From Prevotella sp. (lineage in GTDB: Bacteria; Bacteroidota; Bacteroidia; Bacteroidales; Bacteroidaceae): a stretch of 64,000 bases of DNA. The DNA lies in assembly GCA_024680755.1 (NCBI GenBank), contig JAILBT010000006.1, positions 1-64,000 on the forward strand, in the 5' to 3' direction. The notes beneath the pieces are model-generated. The model saw only the letters and a program-made list of their open reading frames with translations, did not search any database and was not told where the DNA came from. The position numbers were made by a program, and so were the translations under genes. This document shows positions 56,170-64,000 of this stretch, piece by piece (position 1 is the first letter of the stretch; every line of letters begins with the position of its first letter).

Positions 56170-57732
56170 TCACTCCTCGCTCTGCGCCGGCTGTTCAGCC
56201 GGGTGTTCCGGGCTGTCTTGCGTCGGTTCGGGCGTGCTGCTTGCCGCAGCGGGCTGTGCAACCGTTGTGTCGCGCGATGGGGTCACGGAGGCTGCCGCTG
56301 CCACGGGCGTGGCTGTGCTGTCATGGGCCGTGCGGTGGTGAAGCGAGTCGGGTCGGTGCCATGTCTGGCCGTCGGGCTGGGTCAGCAGCCGCAGACAGCG
56401 GCGGGCCACATTGCTGCTCGACACGTTGAAGATATTGAACGCGAAGAGCAGGTCCGTGATGGCGTGCTGACGCACATATTCTGTCAGGTTGCGGTGGCAA
56501 TAGCGGAAGTCGGCCACATGCACCTCGCTGAACGAGTGAAACAGGTAGCCCGGCACGGCGTTGCCATAGCTATCCTTGACAATCAGCAGGCGGCGCTGCC
56601 CCGGTGTGGAGGTGTGCACCTCGGTCAGCTTCATGTCGCCGCCCATGAAGGTGCAGTAGGCCATGGAGCTGCCGTCCTTAAATGAGGCGAAGAAGGGTCC
56701 GCGCACGGTGCGTCCCACGGCGGTTATGTGCATGTCGCGGCTGACGCTGTAGGGGGTGAACCATGTGGTGTAGCTCACACCGGTGGGGGTGTAATAGACG
56801 AAGTCCTCAGGAGCGTTCTTCACGGCAATGTCTTTCGAGTAGCCATACATGGTGCCCACATAGCGGTGTATGGTATGCGTCTCGTAGGTGTCGAGTGTCT
56901 GGAACGGCACCTTGGCCACGCGAGCGAAGGCCTCGGCCGCATAGTAGGCCCCGAGGGGTGCCCAGTGGTGGTCGGTGCGCAGGTAGATGGCTTCTGCCGT
57001 GTGCTGCTGTAGGGCGCGGTATGCATCGACGGGCAGCACGGTGTCGCCCAGGGCCGCGAAGATACCGTCGATGGCAGGTCGCTGCGGCCGTGTGAAGCGC
57101 AGCGCCTTCTGCGGTGTATAGAACTCGCTGGCCAGCGGCACCGGCATGGCATAGACCTGCACGCCGAGCGGTGCCAGCCGCTGCTGGTAGAGGCGGCAGG
57201 CACGGGCGAAGGGCAGTCCGCTGCGCGCCGACCCGCCGTAGGCCATCAGCGCCCGCACGTCGGGTCCCGACCCCACCACTATGACACCGGCATCGGCCAG
57301 GCGCGCGTTCTCGTCTATCGTTGGCTGGCCGCCATCTGCGGCGCTGTCGGCCAGGTGGTCCAGGTCGGTCAGGTCCGCCAAGCTCTCGTCCGGCGAAGCG
57401 TCGTCGGCATCGTCGCCGGCCGCAGCCACGGGCGCGCTGATACGCACGTCGTCGCCCAGGCTCACGCCCCACCAGCCGCGCACGGTCATGCTGGCCGTCA
57501 TAAGCTGGTCGCGAAAGGGTTCGGTGTCGCTGTACCAGTGGCTGATGTCGTCAGCCAGCTGGCCGCTCCAGAGCCGCTGCCATGAGAACGCAGGCACCTG
57601 AGCCAGCTCGCGACGCTCCACGGCAGAATATGCCGGACGCGGCCAGAAATTGAACACCAGCGTGAAGCCCGTCATGCACAGCAACACAGCGACTATATAT
57701 ATGTAAGTATAGACTTTGCTATATGTCTTCAT
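56170..57732 (-). CDS. DHHW-family (AlgJ/AlgX-like) putative O-acetyltransferase component
   Basis: YLRTDHHWAPLGAYYAAEAFARVA; LLIVKDSYGNAVPGYLFHSFSEVHVADFRY; single N-terminal TM. Confidence 0.8.
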   Translation of the reverse strand: MKTYSKVYTYIYIVAVLLCMTGFTLVFNFWPRPAYSAVERRELAQVPAFSWQRLWSGQLADDISHWYSDTEPFRDQLMTASMTVRGWWGVSLGDDVRISAPVAAAGDDADDASPDESLADLTDLDHLADSAADGGQPTIDENARLADAGVIVVGSGPDVRALMAYGGSARSGLPFARACRLYQQRLAPLGVQVYAMPVPLASEFYTPQKALRFTRPQRPAIDGIFAALGDTVLPVDAYRALQQHTAEAIYLRTDHHWAPLGAYYAAEAFARVAKVPFQTLDTYETHTIHRYVGTMYGYSKDIAVKNAPEDFVYYTPTGVSYTTWFTPYSVSRDMHITAVGRTVRGPFFASFKDGSSMAYCTFMGGDMKLTEVHTSTPGQRRLLIVKDSYGNAVPGYLFHSFSEVHVADFRYCHRNLTEYVRQHAITDLLFAFNIFNVSSSNVARRCLRLLTQPDGQTWHRPDSLHHRTAHDSTATPVAAAASVTPSRDTTVAQPAAASSTPEPTQDSPEHPAEQPAQSEE

Positions 57733-57766
57733 GAGTTGAGAACGGATAACTGAGAGTTGAGGTCAC

Positions 57767-57830
57767 CAAACAACCAAACAACCAAACAACTAAACAACTA
57801 AAAACAACCAAACAACCAAACAACTAATCA
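57767..57830. repeat. (C)CAAACAA/CTAAACAA low-complexity repeat between AlgJ-like and MBOAT genes
   Basis: Direct reading. Confidence 0.85.
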
Positions 57831-57834
57831 ACCA

Positions 57835-59313
57835 TCAGAATCGTGTATAGAGGAACGGGTTGCTTGTAGCTCCTACGAGCAGCACCACGCTGAGACCGAG
57901 CAGCAGCAGCGATACCACGGTGCGCACGCCGAGGCGGGCCGCACCAAACAGCAGCTCATGGCGGCCCAGACAGCGGCTCATCGCCACCCCACCCCACCGG
58001 CGCACCGGCATGCACAGCAGCAAGGCCGCTGCCCAGAGCCAGGCGCGTCCCGTCAGTGCTGTCTCGGCCAGCAGGTCGGGCTGCAGGCCGGTGTTCATGC
58101 CCAGGAAGCCGCGGAAGAAGAGCGTCATCTGCTGCACATCGTCGAAATAGAAAATACCCCAGCCAGCCACCACCAGCAGCAGACTGTAGGCGTGTAGCAG
58201 AGGCGACGGTATGCGCTGTCGCAGACGCAGCACGGTGTACTTCTCTACCATGACAATCAGGCCGAAATAGAGGCCCCACAGGATGAAGTTCCACGACGCG
58301 CCATGCCACATGCCCGTAAGGAACCAGACAACCAGTATGTTGACGGCCTGATGGCGACGGTTGCCGCCAAGGGGGATATATACATAGTCGCGGAAGAAGG
58401 AGCCGAGCGATATGTGCCACCGTCGCCAGAAGTCGGTGATGGTGTCGCAGCAGTAGGGGTGGTCGAAGTTCTCGCGGAAGTGGAAACCCAGGCAGCGGCC
58501 TATGCCAATGGCCATGTCGCTGTAGCCTGAGAAGTCGAAATAGATCTGCAGCGTGAAGGCCACGATGCCCACCCATGCCGCCGCCGTGCTGAGCTGTGGC
58601 AGCGCGCTTTCGGCCAGCAGCTGCGTGGCCACCTCGGCCAGCTGGTTGGCCACGACCACCTTCTTGCCCAGACCGATAAGGAAGCGATAGATGCCGTCGG
58701 CCAGGTCGTCGGCCGACACATGACGACGACATATCTCGTGAGCCACGGTGTCGTAGCGCACTATTGGGCCGGCTATCAGCTGCGGGAACATGGAGATGTA
58801 GAGCAGCAGGTCGCGCAGGCGCCGCTGCACGGGTGCCTCGTCCCTGCTGACATCTACCAGGTAGCTGATGCTCTGGAAGGTGTAGAACGAAATGCCTATC
58901 GGCAGCGCTATGTCGGGCTGCGGCACCTGCAATCCTAAGCTCAAGAGCTGGGCGGCGAAGAAGCCAAGATACTTGAACACGGCCAGCACCGCCAGGTTGA
59001 ACGCCACGCCGGCGACCAGCGTCCACCGCCGCGCCGCGCTGCCCGCCCGCCGGCGGCTGATGGCCAGTCCCGCAAGGTAGTTGACCGCCACGCTGCCGAG
59101 CATTAGGAACACATAGACCGGCTCGCCCCAGGCATAGAAGAGCAGCGAGAACGCCACCAGCACAGCGTTGCGCACGTCCATACCGACGGCCCGAGCCGAA
59201 CCGTCAGGGCCTGCCGGCGCGACACGCCGGCGGTCGAGCCAAGCTGCCGTCAGATAGCACAGGGCAAAAAGGGGCAGGAATACAAACAGAAAGAAAAGGT
59301 CAGAGAAAACCAA
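57835..59313 (-). CDS. MBOAT-family (AlgI-like) O-acyltransferase
   Basis: LPIGISFYTFQSISYLVDV, DFWRRWHISLGSFFRDYVYIPLGGNR, WFLTGMWHGASWNFILWGLYFG. Confidence 0.93.
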   Translation of the reverse strand: MVFSDLFFLFVFLPLFALCYLTAAWLDRRRVAPAGPDGSARAVGMDVRNAVLVAFSLLFYAWGEPVYVFLMLGSVAVNYLAGLAISRRRAGSAARRWTLVAGVAFNLAVLAVFKYLGFFAAQLLSLGLQVPQPDIALPIGISFYTFQSISYLVDVSRDEAPVQRRLRDLLLYISMFPQLIAGPIVRYDTVAHEICRRHVSADDLADGIYRFLIGLGKKVVVANQLAEVATQLLAESALPQLSTAAAWVGIVAFTLQIYFDFSGYSDMAIGIGRCLGFHFRENFDHPYCCDTITDFWRRWHISLGSFFRDYVYIPLGGNRRHQAVNILVVWFLTGMWHGASWNFILWGLYFGLIVMVEKYTVLRLRQRIPSPLLHAYSLLLVVAGWGIFYFDDVQQMTLFFRGFLGMNTGLQPDLLAETALTGRAWLWAAALLLCMPVRRWGGVAMSRCLGRHELLFGAARLGVRTVVSLLLLGLSVVLLVGATSNPFLYTRF

Positions 59314-59396
59314 GTGAATCTACGTCTTATATATATATTAATGTGTAAGCTGTCTGATATATTGATGTATAGACAGTCTGATTTCGTTAACGGCCT

Positions 59397-59428
59397 GCAA
59401 AGGTACGCCAATTTCACGAAACGACAAA
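59397..59428 (-). promoter_or_regulatory. Promoter for the MBOAT/AlgJ-like pair (TTTG-N19-TACCTTTGC)
   Basis: Plus strand gcaaaggta 59397-59405, 19 nt, caaa 59425-59428. Confidence 0.75.
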
Positions 59429-59488
59429 CATCTGACAAAAAAAATGCACTTATCGCACAGAATTAATTGGCATGTCGGAAAATAATGG

Positions 59489-59497
59489 TAACTTTGC
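59489..59497 (+). promoter_or_regulatory. Candidate -7 element TAACTTTGC for the DegT-family gene
   Basis: TAACTTTGC; upstream -33 is weak (TTG near 59467). Confidence 0.45.
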
Positions 59498-59569
59498 ACC
59501 CACAACAATAAGGCAGGTGTTGGATGTTAGGTACCCTCATCTCTCCACTCGACCTTTGGTCGCTCACAA

Positions 59570-59611
59570 GGCGAGATTCGCTATGCGCTTCGCTTGTCGA
59601 AGAACTCTTAA
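59570..59611 (+). repeat. 42-bp element, left copy of an inverted pair flanking the DegT gene
   Basis: GGCGAGATTCGCTATGCGCTTCGCTTGTCGAAGAACTCTTAA; 41/42 identical to reverse complement of 60829-60870. Confidence 0.9.
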
Positions 59612-59648
59612 CTCCTCAACTCCTCAACTCTCATCTCTCAACTCCAAT

Positions 59649-60758
59649 ATGATTCCCTTTCTCTCGCTGAAAGACGTGACGGCCCTGCACGGTGCCGAGA
59701 TTAACGCGGCGGTGAGCAGCGTGGTCAACGGCGGCTGGTATCTGCAGGGCGAACAGAACCGGTGCTTCGAGCAGGAATATGCCCGGTATATAGGCACGGG
59801 CCATGCCGTGGGCTGCGCCAACGGCCTCGATGCCCTGACGCTCATCTATCGCGCTTACATCGAGCTGGGCGTGATGTCGCGCGGCGACGAGGTGATTGTT
59901 CCGGCCAACACCTACATAGCCACCCTGCTGGCCATCACGGAGAACGGCCTGCGCCCCGTGCTGGTGGAGCCGCGCCTGCAGACGCTCGAGATAGACGACA
60001 CACTGATAGAGCCGCTCATCACGCCACGCACCAAGGCCGTATGCATAGTGCACCTCTACGGCCGCAATGCCTGCACCGCACGCCTGCTCGACCTGTGCCG
60101 CAGCTACGGCCTGCGCCTCATAGAAGACAATGCTCAGGCACACGGCTGCATGTTCCGGCACGCGCGCACCGGCTCGCTGGGCCATGCCGCCGGCCACTCG
60201 TTCTACCCGGGCAAGAACCTCGGAGCCCTGGGCGACGGCGGGGCCGTGACCACCGACGACGACGAGCTGGCCACCGCCGTGCGTACTTTGGCCAACTACG
60301 GCAGCCAGAAGAAGTACGTGTTTCGCTATGCCGGACGCAACAGCCGCCTGGACGAGATACAGGCCGCTGTGCTCAGGGTCAAGCTGCGACATCTGGACCG
60401 CGACAACCAGCACCGCAAGGCCATCGGCCGACTCTACACACAGCTCATCAGCAACCCGTGCGTCACCCTGCCCGACACGCTGCCAGACGACGAGAACGTG
60501 TTCCACATCTTCCCCATACTCTGCACCCGCCGCGACGAGCTGCAGGCCCATCTCACCCGACAGGGCATTGGCACCATGATCCACTACCCTATCCCACCCC
60601 ACCACCAGCAGTGCTATAAGGCTTGGGCCGACAGACGGCTGCCCCTGACCGAGCAGATAGCACAACAGGAGCTCAGTCTGCCCATAGGCCCCACCATCAC
60701 GGCCGACGAAGCCGCAACGGTCGCCACAGCCATAAACAACTTTATTCCCATGAATTAA
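59649..60758 (+). CDS. DegT/DnrJ/EryC1/StrS-family sugar aminotransferase
   Basis: GTGHAVGCANGLDALTLIYRAYIELGV, SFYPGKNLGALGDGGAVTTDDDELA, RLDEIQAAVLRVKL; start at 59649 rather than 59472. Confidence 0.93.
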   Translation: MIPFLSLKDVTALHGAEINAAVSSVVNGGWYLQGEQNRCFEQEYARYIGTGHAVGCANGLDALTLIYRAYIELGVMSRGDEVIVPANTYIATLLAITENGLRPVLVEPRLQTLEIDDTLIEPLITPRTKAVCIVHLYGRNACTARLLDLCRSYGLRLIEDNAQAHGCMFRHARTGSLGHAAGHSFYPGKNLGALGDGGAVTTDDDELATAVRTLANYGSQKKYVFRYAGRNSRLDEIQAAVLRVKLRHLDRDNQHRKAIGRLYTQLISNPCVTLPDTLPDDENVFHIFPILCTRRDELQAHLTRQGIGTMIHYPIPPHHQQCYKAWADRRLPLTEQIAQQELSLPIGPTITADEAATVATAINNFIPMN

Positions 60759-60828
60759 GAATGTTGCCTATATTATTAACAGGAATTAAGTATATTATTA
60801 ACAGGAATTAAGAATGTAGAATTTAGAA

Positions 60829-60870
60829 TTAAGAGTTCTTCTACAAGCGAAGCGCATAGCGAATCTCGCC
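60829..60870 (-). repeat. 42-bp element, right (inverted) copy
   Basis: TTAAGAGTTCTTCTACAAGCGAAGCGCATAGCGAATCTCGCC. Confidence 0.9.
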
Positions 60871-60898
60871 CTGCGATTAAGAATTATGATTTTAGAAT

Positions 60899-61106
60899 AA
60901 ACCAAACAACTAAACAACCAAACGCCCAAACAACCAAACGCCCAAACAATCATACAACCATACAACCAAACACCCAAGCAACCAAACAACCAAACACCCA
61001 AACAACTAAACAACTAAACAACCAAACAACTAAGCAACCAAACAACCAAAAAACTAAACAACCAAAAAACCAAAAAACCAAACAACTAAACAACCAAACA
61101 ACAAAA
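60899..61106. repeat. ~200 bp low-complexity array of CCAAACAA/CTAAACAA/CGCCCAAA-type units before the GT2 gene
   Basis: Direct reading. Confidence 0.9.
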
Positions 61107-61122
61107 AAAACCCTCACACTTG

Positions 61123-62145
61123 ATGGAAAAGACAGCCGTAGTGATACTGAACTGGAACGGGGCCGACATGCTGCGTCGCTTCCTGCCGTCGGTGGTACGC
61201 CATTCAGCGGCCGATGCCACCGTCTATGTGGCCGACAACGCCTCTACCGACAACTCGTGCCAGCTGCTTGCGACCGAGTTTCCCGCGGTGAAGCTGATAC
61301 GCCTGACAGAAAACTACGGCTTTGCCGAGGGCTACAACAAGGCGCTGCAACATATTGAGGCCGAATACATGGTGCTGCTGAACAGCGACGTGGAGGTGAC
61401 CCGCCACTGGCTCAGGCCGCTAACCAAGTTTATGGACAGCCACCCCGAGGCGGCCGTCTGCCAGCCCAAGCTACTGTCTGCCGCCGACCACGACAGCTTC
61501 GAGTATGCCGGCGCGTCTGGCGGCTTCATCGACCGCTACGGCTATCCCTACTGCCGCGGCCGGCTGTTTGACACCGTCGAGCGCGACAACGGGCAGTACG
61601 ACCGTCCCTGCCGCGTGCTGTGGGCCACGGGCGCCGCGCTGATGGTGCGCTCCGCCGACTACAGGGCAGCCGGCGGACTCGACGGCCGTTTCTTTGCCCA
61701 CTGCGAGGAGATAGACCTCTGCTGGCGGCTCGGCATCTTGGGCCGGCAGGTGTGGTGCCTGCCCGAATCGGTGGTATATCATGTCGGGGGCGGAACGCTG
61801 CCCAAGGGCAACCCGCGAAAAACCTTCCTCAATTTCCGCAACAACCTGACCATGCTGTACAAGAACCTGCCAGCCGACGAGTTGCGCCATGTGCTGCGTG
61901 TGCGCCGCTGGCTCGACTGGCTGGCCGCAGCCGAGATGCTGGTGCTGAAGCGCAACATGGCCGAGTGTCGCGCCGTGCTGCAAGGGCGCCGAGCCTTCTA
62001 CCACTGGCGCCGACAGTTTGACCACGACCGTAGCAGCATACAGGCGCAGCGCCGCAGCACAGACGACCTGGGCCGTACACGGCTCTCGCTCCTGTGGCAA
62101 TACTACGTCAGGGGGCGCAGACGCTTCTCGCAGCTGAAGGGGTAG
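61123..62145 (+). CDS. Family 2 glycosyltransferase
   Basis: AVVILNWNGADMLRRFLPSV, VYVADNASTDNS, ENYGFAEGYNKAL, VLLNSDVEVT. Confidence 0.92.
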   Translation: MEKTAVVILNWNGADMLRRFLPSVVRHSAADATVYVADNASTDNSCQLLATEFPAVKLIRLTENYGFAEGYNKALQHIEAEYMVLLNSDVEVTRHWLRPLTKFMDSHPEAAVCQPKLLSAADHDSFEYAGASGGFIDRYGYPYCRGRLFDTVERDNGQYDRPCRVLWATGAALMVRSADYRAAGGLDGRFFAHCEEIDLCWRLGILGRQVWCLPESVVYHVGGGTLPKGNPRKTFLNFRNNLTMLYKNLPADELRHVLRVRRWLDWLAAAEMLVLKRNMAECRAVLQGRRAFYHWRRQFDHDRSSIQAQRRSTDDLGRTRLSLLWQYYVRGRRRFSQLKG

Positions 62146-62768
62146 CTCTGGCACCAGGCCGCCAGCGCACACCTGTCGCACGCGGGCCGTTGCGAGGTAC
62201 AGACATAGCGCCCGTGGAGCAGCAGCCAGTGGTGGGCACGCGGGATTTCTGCCTTAGGGATGAGCTTCATCAGTGCCTGCTCCACCTTGTAGGGCGTAGT
62301 GGCGCTCTCTGCCACCAGGCCCAGACGATGGCTGACGCGAAACACATGCGTGTCCACCGCCATAGCGCTGCGCCCGAAGGCCACGGCCTGCATCACGTTG
62401 GCCGTCTTGCGGCCCACACCCGGCAGACACAGCAGGGCGTCCATGTCCGATGGCACCTCGCCGCCATACTCTTCCACCAACATCTGCGACAGAGCGGCTA
62501 TATGACGCGCCTTGCTGTTGGGATAGCTCACACTCTTGATATACTCCAGTATCTCAGCCTCACCGGCGGCAGCCATCGCCGCCGCGTCGGGATAAGCGCG
62601 GAACAGCGCTGGCGTGACCTGATTGACACGCCGGTCGGTGCACTGGGCCGACAACACCACGGCTATCAGCAGCTGGAACACCGAACCAAACTCCAGCTCG
62701 GTATCGGCATCGGACATATTCTCGCGGAAATACTGAAGAATATGGCCTACGCGTTCTTTCTTTGTCAT
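62103..62768 (-). CDS. nth: Endonuclease III
   Basis: LSAQCTDRRVNQVTPALF, LPGVGRKTANVM, VDTHVFRVSHRLGL, C-x6-C-x2-C-x5-C cluster. Confidence 0.95.
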   Translation of the reverse strand: MTKKERVGHILQYFRENMSDADTELEFGSVFQLLIAVVLSAQCTDRRVNQVTPALFRAYPDAAAMAAAGEAEILEYIKSVSYPNSKARHIAALSQMLVEEYGGEVPSDMDALLCLPGVGRKTANVMQAVAFGRSAMAVDTHVFRVSHRLGLVAESATTPYKVEQALMKLIPKAEIPRAHHWLLLHGRYVCTSQRPACDRCALAAWCQSYPFSCEKRLRPLT

Positions 62769-63004
62769 TGCTTCTGCATACGTTTTTCGCGCTGCGGGCT
62801 ACAGCAGCGTAAGGTCGTCATCGCCCACATGGGCTACCACATGGGCTAAATCGGCCGTAAAGGTACACATTTCTTTTCAAACAACGACACAACAGCGCCC
62901 TGCCCTACATAGAGTTAAGGATTTTTAACTGCCATCGATATAAGGGGTAACTCCTCAGGTGTCGTCAAAGCTTACCACCGTAAATAACAGCCAAGGGTTT
63001 TCGG

Positions 63005-63070
63005 CTACTGGCGAAAGGTCTTTCAGCTACAGGCGAAAGGTCTTTCGGCTACAGGCGAAAGGTCTTTCGC
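63005..63070. repeat. 3 x 22-bp tandem repeat (CTACAGGCGAAAGGTCTTTCGG)
   Basis: Direct reading; each unit contains CGAAAG-GT-CTTTCG-type dyad. Confidence 0.9.
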
Positions 63071-63078
63071 CTGTAGCC
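63047..63078. other. 32-bp perfect inverted repeat
   Basis: GGCTACAGGCGAAAG-GT-CTTTCGCCTGTAGCC. Confidence 0.9.
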
Positions 63079-63083
63079 AAAAA

Positions 63084-63149
63084 CCGCGACGGGGGCTGTT
63101 TTGTACCGCGACGGGGGCTGTTTTGTACCTGAACGGGGACTGTTTTGTA
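63084..63149. repeat. 3 x 22-bp tandem repeat (CCGCGACGGGGGCTGTTTTGTA)
   Basis: Two perfect copies and a variant CCTGAACGGGGACTGTTTTGTA. Confidence 0.9.
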
Positions 63150-63250
63150 CCTGAACAACTCAAGACAACAAATAAAATACGACAGAGAATATTTTCGGGC
63201 AACTATACTGACAGGGAATTTTTCTGCCCGGCAGAAGATTTCCCTCTTAT

Positions 63251-63282
63251 TTTGCATTTTCGGAAAATGTTCGTATCTTTGC
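63251..63282 (+). promoter_or_regulatory. Promoter for the PD-(D/E)XK family gene (TTTG-N19-TATCTTTGC)
   Basis: TTTG 63251-63254, TATCTTTGC 63274-63282. Confidence 0.75.
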
Positions 63283-63389
63283 GGCGTCTCCGTAGCGTTA
63301 ACATTCTAAGACACCTAAACCCCTCACCACCCCCAAGCGCCAAACCACCAAACACCCAAACGCCCAAACGCCCAAACGACCAAACGACC

Positions 63390-64000
63390 ATGAACGTAAA
63401 AGGAAAATATCTCAACCCGAAAGCCGACCTAACCTTCAAGCTAATCTTCGGCGAACACAAAGACCTGGTGATGAGCCTGCTCAACGCCCTGCTACCCCTG
63501 CCCGCCGACGGCAAGATAGAAAGCGTGGAGTATATCTCCAACGAGTTGGTGCCCGACAACCCAGGCAAGAAGAACAGCATCGTCGATGTGCAGTGTGTGG
63601 ACAGCCAGGGGCGTCATTTCATCGTGGAGATGCAGAACGTGTGGAATGGCTCCTTCGTCAAGCGCGTCATGCTCAACACGGCCAAGGCCATCGTCAGGCA
63701 GGTGGGCGTGAGCGAGGACTTCAACCGTCTGCAGTCGGTCTATTCGCTCAACCTGATAAACGGGGAAGGCTTCGACACAGAGAGCGACCAGTTCTACCAC
63801 GACTATGTGCTGACCGATGTCAACCACCACGAAAAGACCCTGGACAGCATACGCATGATTTTCCTTGAGCTGAAGAAGTTTAAGCCCAAGAGCATTCCCG
63901 AGAGAAAAATGGCCGTGCTGTGGCTTCGTTTCCTGACCGAGATAAGCGAAGCTACCGAGGAGGTGCCGGCCGAGCTCTTAGAGAACGCCGATACGTGCAA
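63390..64000 (+). CDS. Rpn-family / PD-(D/E)XK nuclease family transposase, partial at window end
   Basis: Manual translation: MNVKGKYLNPKADLTFKLIFGEHKDLVMSLLNALLPLP...SIVDVQCVDSQGRHFIVEMQN; frame open to window end. Confidence 0.85.
   Translation, partial: MNVKGKYLNPKADLTFKLIFGEHKDLVMSLLNALLPLPADGKIESVEYISNELVPDNPGKKNSIVDVQCVDSQGRHFIVEMQNVWNGSFVKRVMLNTAKAIVRQVGVSEDFNRLQSVYSLNLINGEGFDTESDQFYHDYVLTDVNHHEKTLDSIRMIFLELKKFKPKSIPERKMAVLWLRFLTEISEATEEVPAELLENADTC

Noticed and set aside
59472-59648. 59-residue N-terminal extension of the DegT-family protein
   Set aside because: Contains the -7 promoter element and the 42-bp inverted repeat; conserved protein begins at MIPFLSLKDV.
63005-63149. Possible CRISPR array
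   Set aside because: 22-bp units are directly contiguous with no spacers and there are no cas genes nearby.
63027-63257. 76-aa minus-strand ORF over the 22-bp repeats
   Set aside because: Built almost wholly from the tandem repeats; no independent evidence of coding.

Overview
Bacteroidales-type chromosomal window (probably Prevotellaceae: Mfa/Fim-type fimbrillins, a T9SS-like C-terminal domain, TTTG-N19-TAnnTTTG promoters). Flanking genes are mostly housekeeping. Left side: MscS channel, DedA/YqaA-like protein, purD, ilvE, trmB, PPi-dependent phosphofructokinase and a DUF4332-like protein. Right side: two-domain outer-membrane beta-barrel protein, rplT/rpmI/infC, a DHHW/AlgJ-like plus MBOAT/AlgI-like O-acetylation pair, a DegT-family aminotransferase, a GT2 glycosyltransferase, nth, and the start of a PD-(D/E)XK (Rpn-like) transposase-family gene. 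The centre (about 9,938-52,710) is a co-directional ~42.7 kb locus. It holds a DUF3575/OmpA-like protein, three tandem Mfa1-like fimbrillin lipoproteins, a FimB/Mfa2-like anchor, two further fimbrillin-like lipoproteins, and three giant secreted proteins (4066, 2247 and 3766 aa) carrying a Gly-rich [VI][YF]GGG repeat. This locus is the best candidate for an undescribed surface system: a fimbria coupled to giant predicted beta-solenoid adhesins with nested internal duplications. A second theme is that many gene-proximal spacers are made of short tandem repeats (7, 8, 9, 22 or 28 bp units), different at each locus. All calls come from reading the sequence and the ORF track; no database search was run.
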